A stretch of DNA of 64,000 nucleotides from Solea solea (lineage: Eukaryota; Chordata; Actinopteri; Pleuronectiformes; Soleidae). The notes beneath the pieces are model-generated. The model was not told where the DNA came from. It ran no database searches and saw only the letters and a list, made by a program, of their open reading frames with translations. Position 1 is the first letter of the stretch; each line of letters opens with the position of its first letter. The translations under genes were made by a program, and so were the position numbers. This document shows positions 1 to 12,100 of this stretch, one piece after another. The stretch lies in the NCBI RefSeq assembly GCF_958295425.1, contig NC_081146.1:4526041-4590040 (forward strand), read 5' to 3'.

Positions 1-59
1 ATTGGGGTTTCTTTTTTTACTTTGGTGTTTTTCTGTTTTTGTTTTTTGGTTGGTTTTAT

Positions 60-390
60 TGGTTTTACACAAGAAGCTTCCCCCGTATGAGCAGCAGGTG
101 ACGCAGCGAGCTACCCTCACTTCCTCTCTTTGGTTCACTTGCTCTCTTTGGTTCGCTGGATAGTCTGTTTGCATTTCCCACTGTAAGCGAACCACACCAG
201 GGTTCACCTGCAAGCGAACCAAGACCCACATTTTCAGGCGGACCAGAGTTTGCTTGTTTGTTCTGCACCAGGGTTCGGATGAGCTTTTACACCTGCCCAA
301 ACTGAGCAGACTATACGAGGAAATGACCTCTGGTCCATTTAAGGCAGACCAAACATCTCCGGTGTGAAAGCACCCTTAGTCGGACTGGAG
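60..390. repeat. Dispersed fish repeat, probably a non-autonomous DNA transposon
   Basis: This stretch is built from short repeated phrases: ctctttggttc occurs twice near 124-155, and aagcgaacca occurs twice near 185-220. It ends in a phrase, gtgtgaaagcaccct, that I recall from teleost MITE-like elements. There is no coding potential. The family assignment is from memory of similar fish sequences, so confidence is limited. Confidence 0.35.
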
Positions 391-1794
391 TCACACGGAC
401 TTGCGCGTTCTGTATGCACCAAAATTTCCTCCCCGATCTTTGACCTGGAAGTAGAAGGAATATAGAGACAACGTATAAACTGCAGTACTGTTGCCAGAAG
501 CCTAGTCTGGAAAAGGCCATTAGAGTTACCACTAAATCAATTCTGAAATCTACTCTAATCCAATGGAATTAATACTCTTATGGTATTTAAATTCACCATC
601 TTAGATTAAACGACTAGAACTTGCTCCTGTCGTTTTGACAGGTCAATAAAAATCACAGGTATAAATCAAATGAATAACAGCGTTCAACAGAGAACAACAG
701 AGTTCCCATGCTGGTTCACTGTCACAGGGCGCTCACATTAATGTGATCAGTAACACTTTTAGCAAGTTTGTTTTATAATGGTGCCTTGTGAAAAATATCC
801 AATGATGAATGAATCAATAATCACGATCAAAAAAAAAAACCTGGCAATTGACCGATCAGTTTCAGATTCAATTTCATTACACAAATACCAGAGTGTCTCA
901 ATTTTCACTTTTACAGATTTGTGCAGATACGTTTTCCCGGAAACTTTATTTCCAAATAATTATTCCTTCCTCCCTTACAGCAGTATGAAAATAGTGAAGT
1001 TGTGCAATAATTAGGCTTTGACAGTGAATCCATCCTGTAGTTTCACATCTGAGTCATAAAATGTGACCATTATTATATAAAAATTGGTTAGACGTCGAGG
1101 TGAGGTTAATGTCAGATCTCCTGATATTTGGCTGCTGAAATGTGTTGTGGATTATAATGGAGGTTTCAGATGTAAATGACTGAGCGTGGACTGGAACAGC
1201 ATCACCTGTATCTTTCAGTAACATCTGTGAGCCCAGACATCATCCAAAAGGGCTAAAGAGCAACAGAGCTGTTAAATTTCACTTCCTTTATTTGAGTGCA
1301 GTCCTGACGTTTTGACTTTGTCACGATGACTCAACAAGTGGGAGAGACATTTATCTTCAATGCAGCTGTTTTATCACACACAGAGGAAACTTAACAGCTG
1401 ATGAGTTGAGTCATTACTGTTAATCAGTACGTGCACAACACATTGAGACGCAGCACTGTCTGACAGATGGGACCACTCTTCGGATTCTTCTTGCCAGTAT
1501 CAGGCTTAACAGTCACCATGCATTTCTTATAGTTTGTGTTTTGTTGCCTTATCTGCTCGTGCTCAGACAATCAAACAAGTCGCATTGATGCAAATGAAAT
1601 AAATAATGCACGGAAAATTGAAGATATTACAAGAAATGTCTCTCATTTTGAAATGTAGCAGTGTCAAGTGGCGCTTTGTCGCCACTTTTTTGTTCTTTTT
1701 TTGTTTTTGTTGGCATTGCGTGCAGCAGATACTGAGACACAAGCGTCAGACAATGTGACATGTGATGCAAATATACCAACACAGGCACTAATCT
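391..1794. other. AT-rich intergenic stretch, nothing recognised
   Basis: No exon-like, RNA-like or clear repeat structure is visible. A POU octamer (ATGCAAAT) lies at 1588-1595 and another just inside the next element at 1765-1772. Octamers are expected a few times by chance in a window this size. Confidence 0.4.
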
Positions 1795-2490
1795 GTGACA
1801 GCGACCTTAGATTTCATAAGCAGATTGACTCTGCTGTTAAAACAAGTTTCTTTTTTTTTAACCTTTGCCTTTTAGCCAAAGTAAAGTCCTTTCTTAACTG
1901 GCAAGATTTGGAAACAGAAATCCATGTTTTTATTAGCTCAGGGCTCGACTATTGTAACACACTTCATGTTGGTCTTTGCCAGTCTTCACCCCGAGGCGCA
2001 AACACATCACACCTGTTTTATATCAACTTCATTGGCTGCTGGTTCATTTTAGAATTGCTTTTAAAGCCATTAATGATCTTGCTCCACCTTATTTGGCAGA
2101 GATTTTAACATAACATGGAAATAACAGGGTTTTACGCTCTTCAGGTCAGCGGCTACAGGCTGTCACCAGGTCAAGATACAAACAGTGGGGTCACTGTTCC
2201 TTTGGAACAGGTGACCCCCTATTTGTGATATTTATCAGAATGGCTTTTAATATTCAGTAGCAGTCCCTTTGTTGTTAATTGTACATTTTCTAATTGTATT
2301 GATTCTTATGTTTTTGGTTTTCTTTGCTGTTTTATTGTGCATTTGCAATTTTTTTTTTAAGTTAAGTAAACTTTTTTTTGTGTATTTGATTTGTTGATTG
2401 AGTTTTTTTATTCTTTCTATTTTTCTACTTTGCCAATATTGTAAAGTGCCATATAAATAAATATTGATTGATTGATTGATTGATTGATTG
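1795..2490 (+). mobile_element. L2-type LINE, truncated 3' end with decayed reverse transcriptase
   Basis: Translation shows the C-terminal part of a CR1/L2-clade reverse transcriptase: DSDLRFHKQI near 1797, LAKVKSFLN near 1870, then ISSGLDYCNTLHVGL near 1932. Frameshifts follow, after which HWLPV-like and FKALNDLAPPYL-like phrases remain recognisable. A 3' UTR follows, ending in aaagtgccatataaataaa and an (ATTG)n tail at 2464-2490, which is the usual L2 end. It is 5'-truncated and dead. The strand is set by the tail and the protein remnant. Confidence 0.8.
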
Positions 2491-4629
2491 CTTATTACCA
2501 GATACACCATCCAACACTTCACAAATTACAAATAAAGCCAGGTTATGCTGTGCTTTAAAGAGCCGTGATGGTAAACAACCTTGTCGCTGTACACAAATGA
2601 ATTGTGCTCTAGCAGTCAGGTTACAAGTGTTTATTTGGTTAAACAAAAACTCACAACAGATGCCACGCATGTGATATAAATAGCCATCACAATGTGGAAT
2701 AAGTTGTCGTCTATGATCACTGTAGCACCATGAAAGGCAACAAAGGATACACACTCACATGAAGCCAAACATTCATTAATGAACCTGCACAGGAAACTCA
2801 CTCAGGTGTAAATAATCTGATAGATTACAGTTAGTCATTTCTGCACACACAGTCACAGTGAATTTGACGTCATCTTTATTACACACGAGTAGTGAACACA
2901 CACACCAGCTGCACCCAGGGAGCAACCGGGGGTTAGGTGCCCGGCTCACCACACCTCAGCCTTACTGTAACAAGTGCAATTGCTGCCCTACTGATAAGTT
3001 TAATTTAACCTTGTCAGTTTAAGGATGTATGCTGGTTCACTGATACACTGTCCTGACTTACGTGGACTGAACTGAGAGTTAGTTACGCCTGTGTTTCTTT
3101 GTTCGTTTCCTCCTCTTGTGACAATCCAGAGCATTGATAACTAAAGCATTTAGGATTTGTTACCAGTTTGAGAAACATGGCTCTAAGCTCTCTTGGCCAA
3201 TATAGACACTTTCACTTCATAAAACCATGTTCCAGTCCCTTTGCTAGGAGAAGTCAATTAGCTCCTGGCTCAGCCTACCATGCACTGCGATGCTGTTTAT
3301 TTTCATACCCTGACAAGCAAATAAATTATAATGGGGATAATTTTATAATTTCCCTTCCCAGAACTGAACATGAATGAAAGAAATTAATATTCACTCAACA
3401 TTGTCGGGTGTGTCTATGTAGCTAAGAGCATGTAGGAACCTTCATCATGTAGAGCGTAAACTAGACGACTGACTCCTGCTACTTAGGCCAACGTCTACAC
3501 AGTAAGCGATGCTTCGGACCACACGCTTCCACGGTCATATTTCTGCAATGATTTAATGTAAACACGCGTGTGCATGAGCACGCTCTCCCAGCTGCACTGG
3601 CACATGAGCCAATTCCAGATAGAATGTTGTCACTCTTTATTTATTTATTCATTTACAAAGACGGCGAAAAGTGTGTTAGCAAATTTGTGGATGAGAATAC
3701 AGATCACTATATATCCTCCTCGTGGAAAACAACTGTATAGTCTACGTCTCCATTGTTGGATTCAACCTTTTAATTCAACGCTTGCGCTTGAAGATTCACA
3801 AAACTCGACATCTGTGAATATTTCACAGCACATGGGGCGGAAATTTATAAGCATGTCACACAGTTATGTAGATTTCTTCAAATTTTAATTGCTTTGGCCT
3901 CGGTGTATTTTTTCCCCCCGTCTTTGTTTTTTGTTTTGTTTCGTTTTAGGAAAAATGCAGAGCATAAAGTAACACGTTCAACATGACTTTTACAGAACTG
4001 CATGTCTACACATGTGACTCTTGTCTTTCATGGTCCTGTGACAACCAAAAGAGTGTAATCTGCCCCGGTCTGACTCCTCTATTTCCCACAACACACTAAT
4101 TATGAATTCTAATTTTACACTCTGGGGCGTGGTCCTGTCATTCTGCTTGCAACAAATTAGAGGATAGGCGCTTGTCAATTTATCAAGGCAGAAATGCTCT
4201 GATGACTCCTCCACTGTTTTGTTTTCTTCCAAAAAAAGCCTCTTTTTTTTACCTTTCACATGAAACTCTCTGTTTTCCGTTTGAAAAACAAGTGACAAGG
4301 TAATGTGGGTTAAGTGAGTAATGCAGTTTAAATATAATGGAAAAAGAGAGACAGTCAGAGTGGAGACTGTAAAACATGCTCCGCTAAATGAAATTTAAAT
4401 CCATTTAACAATGTAAACCTCAGTGAATCATAATGTGGTTTGGAAACACCTGAGTGAAATGACCTCTAATGAGCATCATGACACTGAACAGCAGACCAAT
4501 GAAGCAATTATATTGTTAAAAGTCCCACTTAGGTAACATGCTTGACCTTTAACGTGTGCCTTTTTCCTTCACACGTGATGGTAGGAGGAAATTGTTGGAA
4601 TGCTGCCACTACGTAAGACAAACATTATT
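2491..4629. other. Intergenic, no gene recognised
   Basis: The sequence is mixed composition with short chance reading frames only. No splice-bounded coding exon, RNA gene or dated transposon was recognised. Low-complexity T-runs occur near 3910-3950 and 4230-4260. Confidence 0.4.
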
Positions 4630-5240
4630 TTATGGGGGTAGTTTAGGCTTGTTAGAAGTGTGGTTGTACGAGATACTGACACGTTTTAAGCACCAACTGC
4701 TTTAAACCAGTTTGAGACTGGGACGCTTGCTGTCACTGAAAACATAGCTGCCCGGCGGGGATCGCAAGAAAAAACAAACTAATAAAATCTATGCCTACAG
4801 TATCTTAACAATGTGTTCCCTGCTTTTTACACAGCCGCTGCCAACTGAGGTTGTAAAGTGCTTTAACAGTGTACAGTACACTCATGCACCAAAGTCCATT
4901 TAGAAAATCAGTGTTGTTCAGTTGCTGATCTCCTGCTGCCTTCTTTGCTAAACACTGAAGTCACAAAAACTCTGATTTAAACTTAATGATGGAGGCAGCA
5001 GAGGATCATGAAGCCCTGTGTGCCATGATGTAAAATCACTGTTTTTCTCTGTGGACTTTGGTGCAGGGAGTGACTTCAGGTTGTTGTCCATCTTCTGCTT
5101 TATCCGCTGTGCCAGTCTCAGCTGACATAGGGTGATAGGCGGGGTACACCCCGGGCAGGTCCACTTAAAGGTCGTATTACAGCAAAATAAAATGGTAAAG
5201 ATATTTGATAAGTGAGGCTTTTGCAGCATCTTTGTCTGAA
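4630..5240. mobile_element. Dispersed MITE-like family, copy A, with a SINE fragment inside
   Basis: The same family recurs at 17195-17790, 23558-24979 and about 41405-42400. Shared phrases are a pale 'tgag(g/a)ta(c)tgac' start, 'cactgaaaacat(a/g)gctgcc' and 'gcaccaaagtccat'. The last is mirrored near the other end by 'ctctgtggactttggtgcag', so the element is partly self-complementary. The segment 5088-5163 matches the SINE seen in full at 16351-16686, in reverse orientation (cagctgacataggg, then ggggtacaccc). There is no coding capacity. Confidence 0.5.
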
Positions 5241-6000
5241 ACAGGTGTCGGGATCATGTTTAACACAGTCCGTACTAACTTCTTGTCAGTACTTCATACA
5301 CTGTAAAAAAACCTGAACATCTAATCAATGATATCAAAGCCCGGACACTGAATATTCAGTTCAAATGTGTTTATAGCTTCAGATTCACTGTTGAGATCAT
5401 GTGCCACCTCTTAGAGAGCAGCTAAGAATAGTCCATCAAAAGACCATCAACTGTAAGAGCCTTTTGATGATATTGGCGATAATAGCTTTTTTACAGCCCA
5501 CTTGAGGTACAGAGAATATTGCGTCTCATCAGAATCTAGTCCACTCCACTGCTGCGACTGTACAACGTATTAAACAGGTCATGCTATCATATACACTCTC
5601 AAAACTCAAGCGGGGGAAAATAAGCGACGTATATTGGCGCTTAATTACAGACGTCCTTTGTTTTACAAGAGTTTGTGGTTTAGCCACTATGGTGAGAATG
5701 CCACCCAGGAGAACACCTATTGTCACAGCTGGGAAACAGACATCAGAACGTAGACCATTTAATATGGCCATGTGAAAATAGTCTATTCTCGATTTCATGT
5801 CAGGAAAAGCAGAAAACAGTATGTAAAAATGGCCACAGTGACTCTTATACTTATAGTGGATGTGTTTTTTATGGGGCTGAGAGGAGCAATAAATCAGCTC
5901 TACAGAAACTGAAATTAGACTTGTTTCTAATCTTTCTTTCTATCTTTTTTATGACGCATTACAATTTTCACCTGCTTAGTTCAGTTATTGACCTTTAGCA
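5241..6000. other. Intergenic, nothing recognised
   Basis: Open frames on both strands around 5530-5800 have no recognisable protein similarity or splice context. I see no RNA gene and no regulatory cluster. Confidence 0.4.
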
Positions 6001-6422
6001 GCCACATTATTGAGGTCCATGTGTTCAACTGCTTATAAAAAAAAGATCTAATCAGTCGATCAAACGGTAGCAACTCATTGCATTTAGCATGTAGGCCTGC
6101 ACAAGACAACCTGCTCAAGTTCAAACCGAGCATCAGAGTGGACAGGAAAGGTGATTTTCGTGTATTTGAACATGCCATGCTTGTTGGTGACAGACGGGCT
6201 GGAGTGAGTATTTCAGAACCTGCTGATCTGCTGGGATTTTCAGAAATAACCATCTCTATCAGGGAATAATCCAAAAAAAGAGACATTATCCAGTGAGGGA
6301 CAGGTCTCCATGCAGGCAAAAATGCTTTGATGATGCCACAAGATGAAGTGGCAGCAGCAAAAGACAAGGAGGTGCCGCTCCTGCCACTTTATTAGGTGTC
6401 CTCTGTACCTAATAAAGTGGCC
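6001..6422 (+). mobile_element. Tc1-like transposon, internally deleted copy
   Basis: The left terminal inverted repeat reads gccacattattgaggtcc and continues gtgttcaactgctta. The right end is acctaataaagtggcc. Between them is a fragment of the transposase 5' half; its most recognisable phrase, in a decayed frame, is the DNA-level 'cagacgggctggagtgagtatttcag'-like segment near 6190-6215, followed by the segment near 6225-6290. About two thirds of the element is missing. Four other copies lie in this window (13997, 28058, 43979, 62699). The right end is duplicated as an inverted pair (6384-6420). Confidence 0.75.
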
Positions 6423-7149
6423 ATTAAGCAATATTAGAGAGGAAAGCACCACAAACAATCAGATGAGTCTCAGCTGTCTCAAAACAAAAAGGTTGGGTGT
6501 AATAATGTTTAGTTTAGTAAGTTTAGTAAGTTTAAGTTTAGTAAAGAAATGATGAGCAGGCACTGAGCTACAGTATATTCCACCACTGCCCATAATGACT
6601 TAACAGGCTGAGGTCTAATTTATATCTGGTGTTGTTTCTGTTTTTGGTCCCTTTTATTGAGTTTTGGGATGTAACTAAATAATCACACAGGAGAGAACAA
6701 CTGGCTCATGCATTTTTGGACTGGGCCTGCCTGCCTGGCGGGCGGCTCGCTGCAGATGAGGACCAACCATGGTCAGGGGAGACATACCAAAGTCCTGAGC
6801 TCAGCCCAAGTGCAGCAATCTTACAATATGTCAGCAGTGTTATTTTTATGGGGTCATATTGGAAAACCAAACGGCTCTGCATCTGTCCCACAAGGGCATT
6901 CCTCCACTGCTGACCCTGAACAAACCCACAATCTCTTGTCCCTCTGCTCTTGCATCAGTTTTATTACAAGCCACCGATTTGTAAAATAGTGTTTACCCCC
7001 GCCGTGGCTCACCGGGCATTTCACTTGTAATGACAAATACTCGCATGAATTAAACAGCACGCAGCCCAATAAGTCAGAATGCAGACATTTAACCCATACT
7101 GTAAATTCTGGCTCATGCTGATGTCTTTGTTTGCAGAGTTAAACACAGG

Positions 7150-7184
<35 letters not shown>

Positions 7185-8782
7185 TGCATGGACCAGTCAG
7201 GCCTTGGGCTGAAAACCTTCACAGGAATCGGGTCATTAGCCATCAGACTGATAAACAAGCCTGTGACATAATGTGGAAACACTGATCCCATTCAGAGGTC
7301 TCATCATCCGTAAAACATTCTGCATGCCAGGCAAATCTCACACATATAAAACAAATTCCTTTGCGGTTGGAGCAGGGATAGTGAGGGATAGCAGGGGAAA
7401 ATGGCTGTTTAGTGGAATATAACGTCTCTGTCCTGCTGGCTTCTTCTCACATCCACAAAGAGATGAGAGTCTGGGTGAGATTAACAGGCTGGTACCATTG
7501 TGGCTTTGCTTTTGTCTCGTTTCTCCCCAAAGTATCACGTCAGGAAGTGGATCGCCTTTTTTCCCCACACACAGCACAGTGGTGACCCCCCACATCGTTC
7601 CCGTTACAATACTTTCTTTTTTTTTCTTTTCATAATTATGAGTTAAAACCATAATAAGTTAGTTCTACCTTTGGGATTCAAACATACAGAAATGTTCGTG
7701 TTCAAATGGCATGGCTGCTTATTATAGAAATGTACAGTGTTTCTGTTTCTGTGTCCTCTCTTTTAGTTCTGCTGGACATAAATCAAAACAAGGGTCTGGA
7801 ACCAGAGCGGAAGCATGCAGTAAAATGTCCATGTTGTAAAAACATAAACTTGTTACCAATTAGCGTTCACTGTGTGCTCTGGCAAATGCAGGCCGTCGTT
7901 ATATAAAGACCAAAATAGTTTGGTGTAGGCACTGTGGTCTTGGATATTTAAAGCCAAGGGAAATATTAACGGGCTTTGAACTTAAAAGGCATGAGGTTAT
8001 TACATTAAGGACATATTAGGGAAATTGGGTGATGAATTTGTTCAAATGTTTTTCTATTTCCTTGAAGCTCCAGTCATTTCCAGCATTTCTGGCAGTGAAA
8101 CGGATATTAAAATAAGTTAATGACATTTAAGTGGCAGTAAAACTTTATGAATATACAGTGTTCTGTTACATTGGAGGTTCCTACACTGCAGAATGCAAGT
8201 GTTGATATTTAGTGAGTTTTATCACTTGGATAATATTACTGATGCTTTTTCTTTTTTTAAAAAAACCCTAATCTTTTGCTTTAGGCTTTATTTTATTTAT
8301 TTGTTTGTTGATTATGTTGGTTCTTATTTTACCCCTTTAATCTCTTTTCTTTTATGGTCTTTTGATTGGAAAAATGGATTGCATTTTTCAAACTTGATCT
8401 CTTGACATTTATGTTGTGTCTCTGTGTTGTTTTTAATGTTTTAAAGCATTTTGTGTCTGTATAACACATTGAATCTACCCTTAAATATATGAACAGAGCT
8501 TAATAAATAAAACTGTCTTGCTTTCCTGGATATTTTGTTCTTAAGAAATTGACATTTTGTGTGTAACATTTTGAAATAAAAAAATAAAAGCAAAATAACA
8601 CCGAACATATATAATCATTAGATAACTGTATATAGTTCAAATTAAAGCAGTTTTCCCCTAACAGTAAAGTGTAATCCCGGATGTAGTAAATTACAAATAA
8701 TTGGGTTTCATTATTTGCATATTTCATGCACAATAATATCTCATGACTGCATACAATTATATTTTCAAAATACGTGCAACAT
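6423..8782. other. Intergenic with a (GT)n tract; nothing else recognised
   Basis: A (GT)n microsatellite lies at about 7155-7182. A T-rich stretch from 8150 to 8515 ends in aataaataaa and could be an old LINE 3' end, but no protein remnant supports this. There is no gene. Confidence 0.4.
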
Positions 8783-8795
8783 TGCCCTCTCGTGG
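8783..8795 (-). promoter_or_regulatory. Possible CTCF site upstream of utp11
   Basis: The minus strand reads CCACGAGAGGGCA, which fits the CTCF core (CCASYAGRKGGCR) except at one low-information position. It lies about 370 bp upstream of the utp11 start codon. A single motif match is weak evidence of binding. Confidence 0.35.
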
Positions 8796-8984
8796 GTATA
8801 ATGCGCTCTCACAGCCCGCGGTGTAGCATTATATTTTATCGAAAATATAACTCATGATGCTTTACTTTCGAGTCAAATTGCAACGCTGTGAATACACGTT
8901 ATTTTATTTATATTATAAAATTTTCACTAGTTGTTGTTGTTGTATCGAGGAACGAATCTGCGGAACAGAAATGAAAAACAACAA

Positions 8985-9161
8985 CACGGCGGGTGAAGCG
9001 GCGGACCGGAAGCAGGAACCCACGTGTCCCAGGCGAAGAGCCGGAGAGCAACAGATCCCAGAAACATCAGTGTGTGTGTGCGTGAGAGTGTGAGACACAT
9101 ATAATAACTTTATTATCTGAACTAACCACAGTATTAAGCTGTTGGACGCTTTTGTTCAAAC
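8985..9161 (+). promoter_or_regulatory. utp11: Proximal promoter and 5' UTR of utp11
   Basis: A short GC-richer segment directly upstream of the start codon contains an ETS/GABP-type site, ACCGGAAGC (9005-9013), and a MYC/USF-type E-box, CACGTG (9021-9026). Both are usual in TATA-less promoters of ribosome-biogenesis genes, which fits the product. The transcription start is not defined by sequence; it is probably within or just after this cluster. Confidence 0.55.
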
Positions 9162-12100
9162 ATGTCGTCGTTCAGGAAAGCGCTGAAATCCCGACAGAAA
9201 AACCATCATGAAAGATCCCAGGTGAGCATTTCACTGTGTTATTATTCTGCTGGTGTGTTATCAAATGCCTTTAAACGATTCAGGGACCGAGACCATGTCA
9301 AGACCAGGAGTTTTAGCGACCATGTCAAGACCAAGACATGTCCAACACATTCAGGGACCGAGACCATGTCAAGACCCAAGAGTTTTAGCGACCATGTCAA
9401 GACCAAGACAAGTCCAACACATTCAGGGACCGAGACCATGTCAAGACCCAAGAGTTTTAGCGACCATGTCAAGACCAAGACAAGTCCAAAACATTCAGGG
9501 ACCGAGACCACGTCAAGACCAGGAGTCTTAGCAACCATGCCAAGACCAAGACAAGTCCAAAACATTCAGGGACCAAGACCATGTCAAGACCAAGACAAGT
9601 CCAACACATTCAGGGACCGAGACCATGTCAAGACCAAGACTTTTAGCAACCATGACAAGTCTGAAACTTTTAGGGACCGAGACCATGTCAAGACCAGGAG
9701 TTTTAGTGACCATGTCAAGACCAAGACAAGTCCAAAAAATTCAGGGACCGAGACCATGTCAAGACCAGGAGTTTGAGCGACCATGTCAAGACCAAGACAA
9801 GTCCAAAACATTCAGGGACCGAGACCAGGAGTTTTAGCAACCATGACAAGTCTGAAACTTTTAGGGACCGAGACTAAGACTATGTCTAGAGACCAAGACT
9901 TTTAGCGACCGAGAACCTGTCATGACCAGAACAAGACCAAGCCAGAACCAACACTTTTAGGGACTGAGACCATATCAAGACTAAAGCTGTGTCAGTATGT
10001 CAACACCAAGACTTTTAGGGACCAAGTGTCAAAGCCAAAACATGACAAAACAAAGGGGTCTGAGATCATGTCAAGACTCACACCTTCAGGGACAGAGACC
10101 ATGGTTTATAGGTATTGACCAAAACCAGTTCACCATACAAATCTGTAAAGTGTAATATATCAATATCACAAGTTTTATTCCCTGAGATCAGAATTTCATA
10201 TAGTAAATAACCTCTGTTATATAACTTATGTATATATAACTCCACTGACAAGTGAGGGATTACATCGCATTACATTAATGTAATGTAATGTAATGTAAAC
10301 AAGTGAGGGAAGATAAGTCAGCACAAATATATTGTATAATTTTGTGTGTTTTGTAAAACCAAAGGTTCCATTTCAAGGTAGAATCACATTCATTATTTTT
10401 CATAAATCAGTCATAAAATCCTCAGTCTTCTAGGACAGAGACAAGACTTAGAAAAATGAGTCTGAGATATGTCCGAGATCAAAAGGTGTTCTGAAGTTTT
10501 CCAACATTATTAATGAAACATATAAATGTTGTGTTCTATGACACGCAGCAAGAAACAACATAGAAAGTGTGTCACGTTTCTTAACGGCATCTTTTTCCCC
10601 ACTAGCCTGGATTCAGGAAACATTTGGGACTGCTGGAGAAGAAGAAGGACTACAAACTGCGTGCAGAGTGAGTGAATCTAAAATTATGAGCATTGTTTTT
10701 CTGTTTTAAAGCTGTAGTGTGTAACTTTTAAATAGAAACTAATGTCTTTCACATTCACACCATTGTCTGATGAGTTCACACAGGGCCGATTAAGTATAGT
10801 GGTGTTTAGATCTCGTCGTGTAGCAGTTTGATGGGATAACTTCTTGTGCACTGCCAGTGTATACACACACAAACACTACCACAGTCTGGTGTGATAGTGT
10901 TGCTTGACAGAGCCTGTATCTGAGTTTCTCATCATGATGAACAAATAGAAGCACTAATACAAATAAATCACGAAAAGATTGCACTGCATTTTTAAGGCAG
11001 TGGATCCAGGATATTAACTAGCATGATCTGTGTTATTTTTTGTTATCAATAGTGACTATCACAAGAAACAGAACACCCTCGCCGCCCTGCGGAAGAAAGC
11101 CCTGGAGAAGAACCCAGATGAGTTTTACTTCAACATGATCAACTCGAAGCTGCAGGTAAGACCTTTGAGACCTTTGTTGAAACATCAGATCAGTGACGAC
11201 ACAAACTTTCTTCTTGCGCATTGATTTTAAAATGAAGCCTTAAGTGTTGTGTGTATTTTTTTTTTCGTACGACAGGATGGAGTTCACGTTTCGAAAAAAC
11301 CAGAGGAGGAGGAGATGACAGAGGAGCAGAAGAAAGTGATGAGGACGCAGGACATCAAATATGTGGAGATGAAAAGGGTTGCAGAGGCTAAGGTAAGATT
11401 CATTTATGTGTAATAGATCGTGTTAAAACGGAGAGACAGAAAACATGTGGCATTGATTATGGTTCCAAGGGGAAAAAAATCCAGTCTGATCTGATATTCT
11501 CGGCTCCGTGATTCCAATGGAATTATGTGGAACTTGCGTGTATCTATGCCTCTTTTCCTCCTGCCCGGCAGCACCATCTTCAACATCCTATATGACATTT
11601 CTAATCCTGTCCATCCTGGTCACTCCCAAAGAAAATCTCAGTATCTATGATCATTCAAATTTCTGGACTCAGGCCGTACGAGTTCAAGAGTAATGTTGAA
11701 CTGTGGTCAGTAAATACCCTCCAAATGATATCATTGTCAGACCTCAAACGTTGGTCTGACAGCAGTTGGCAGTTAAATCAAGTTCAGTGGAATCTGTCTC
11801 TGTCTGTCCCACCATTGATCACATAGGATGGTGGAATTTGGGTTCTAATTCACTGGTATGAAAGGGGGGAGGATTTGCTGAAGACACCAAGGTTCTGAGC
11901 AGGAACTGTGCTGGTGTAAAAGTGAAAAAAAGTTTTGTTTTGTAAATACTCAAATTGTCTCAGTTTATGAGACAACAAACAACAAAATGAATTTCAGAAA
12001 AGCCTGATGTAGTCTGATGTGTTTTAGAAACGTTGTCTCCTTTACTGTGTTAGTCCACTAGGGAGCACTGACAGGTTTAGAATGTCCTGTGTACAGTAGA

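Noticed and set aside
1668..2108. 146-codon open frame near the left edge as a gene
   Set aside because: Its C-terminal half is decayed L2 LINE reverse transcriptase; no intact gene is present.
9242..9837. Overlapping open frames on both strands near 9.2-9.8 kb
   Set aside because: They are by-products of the minisatellite unit, which lacks stop codons in several frames.
9281..10110. Regularly repeated units resembling a CRISPR array
   Set aside because: Units are contiguous and diverged with no unique spacers, the DNA is vertebrate, and the array lies in an intron.
12055..12070. CTCF-like ccactagggagcac in utp11 intron 4
   Set aside because: One mismatch at an informative position (A for G), and the phrase resembles part of a common fish repeat.
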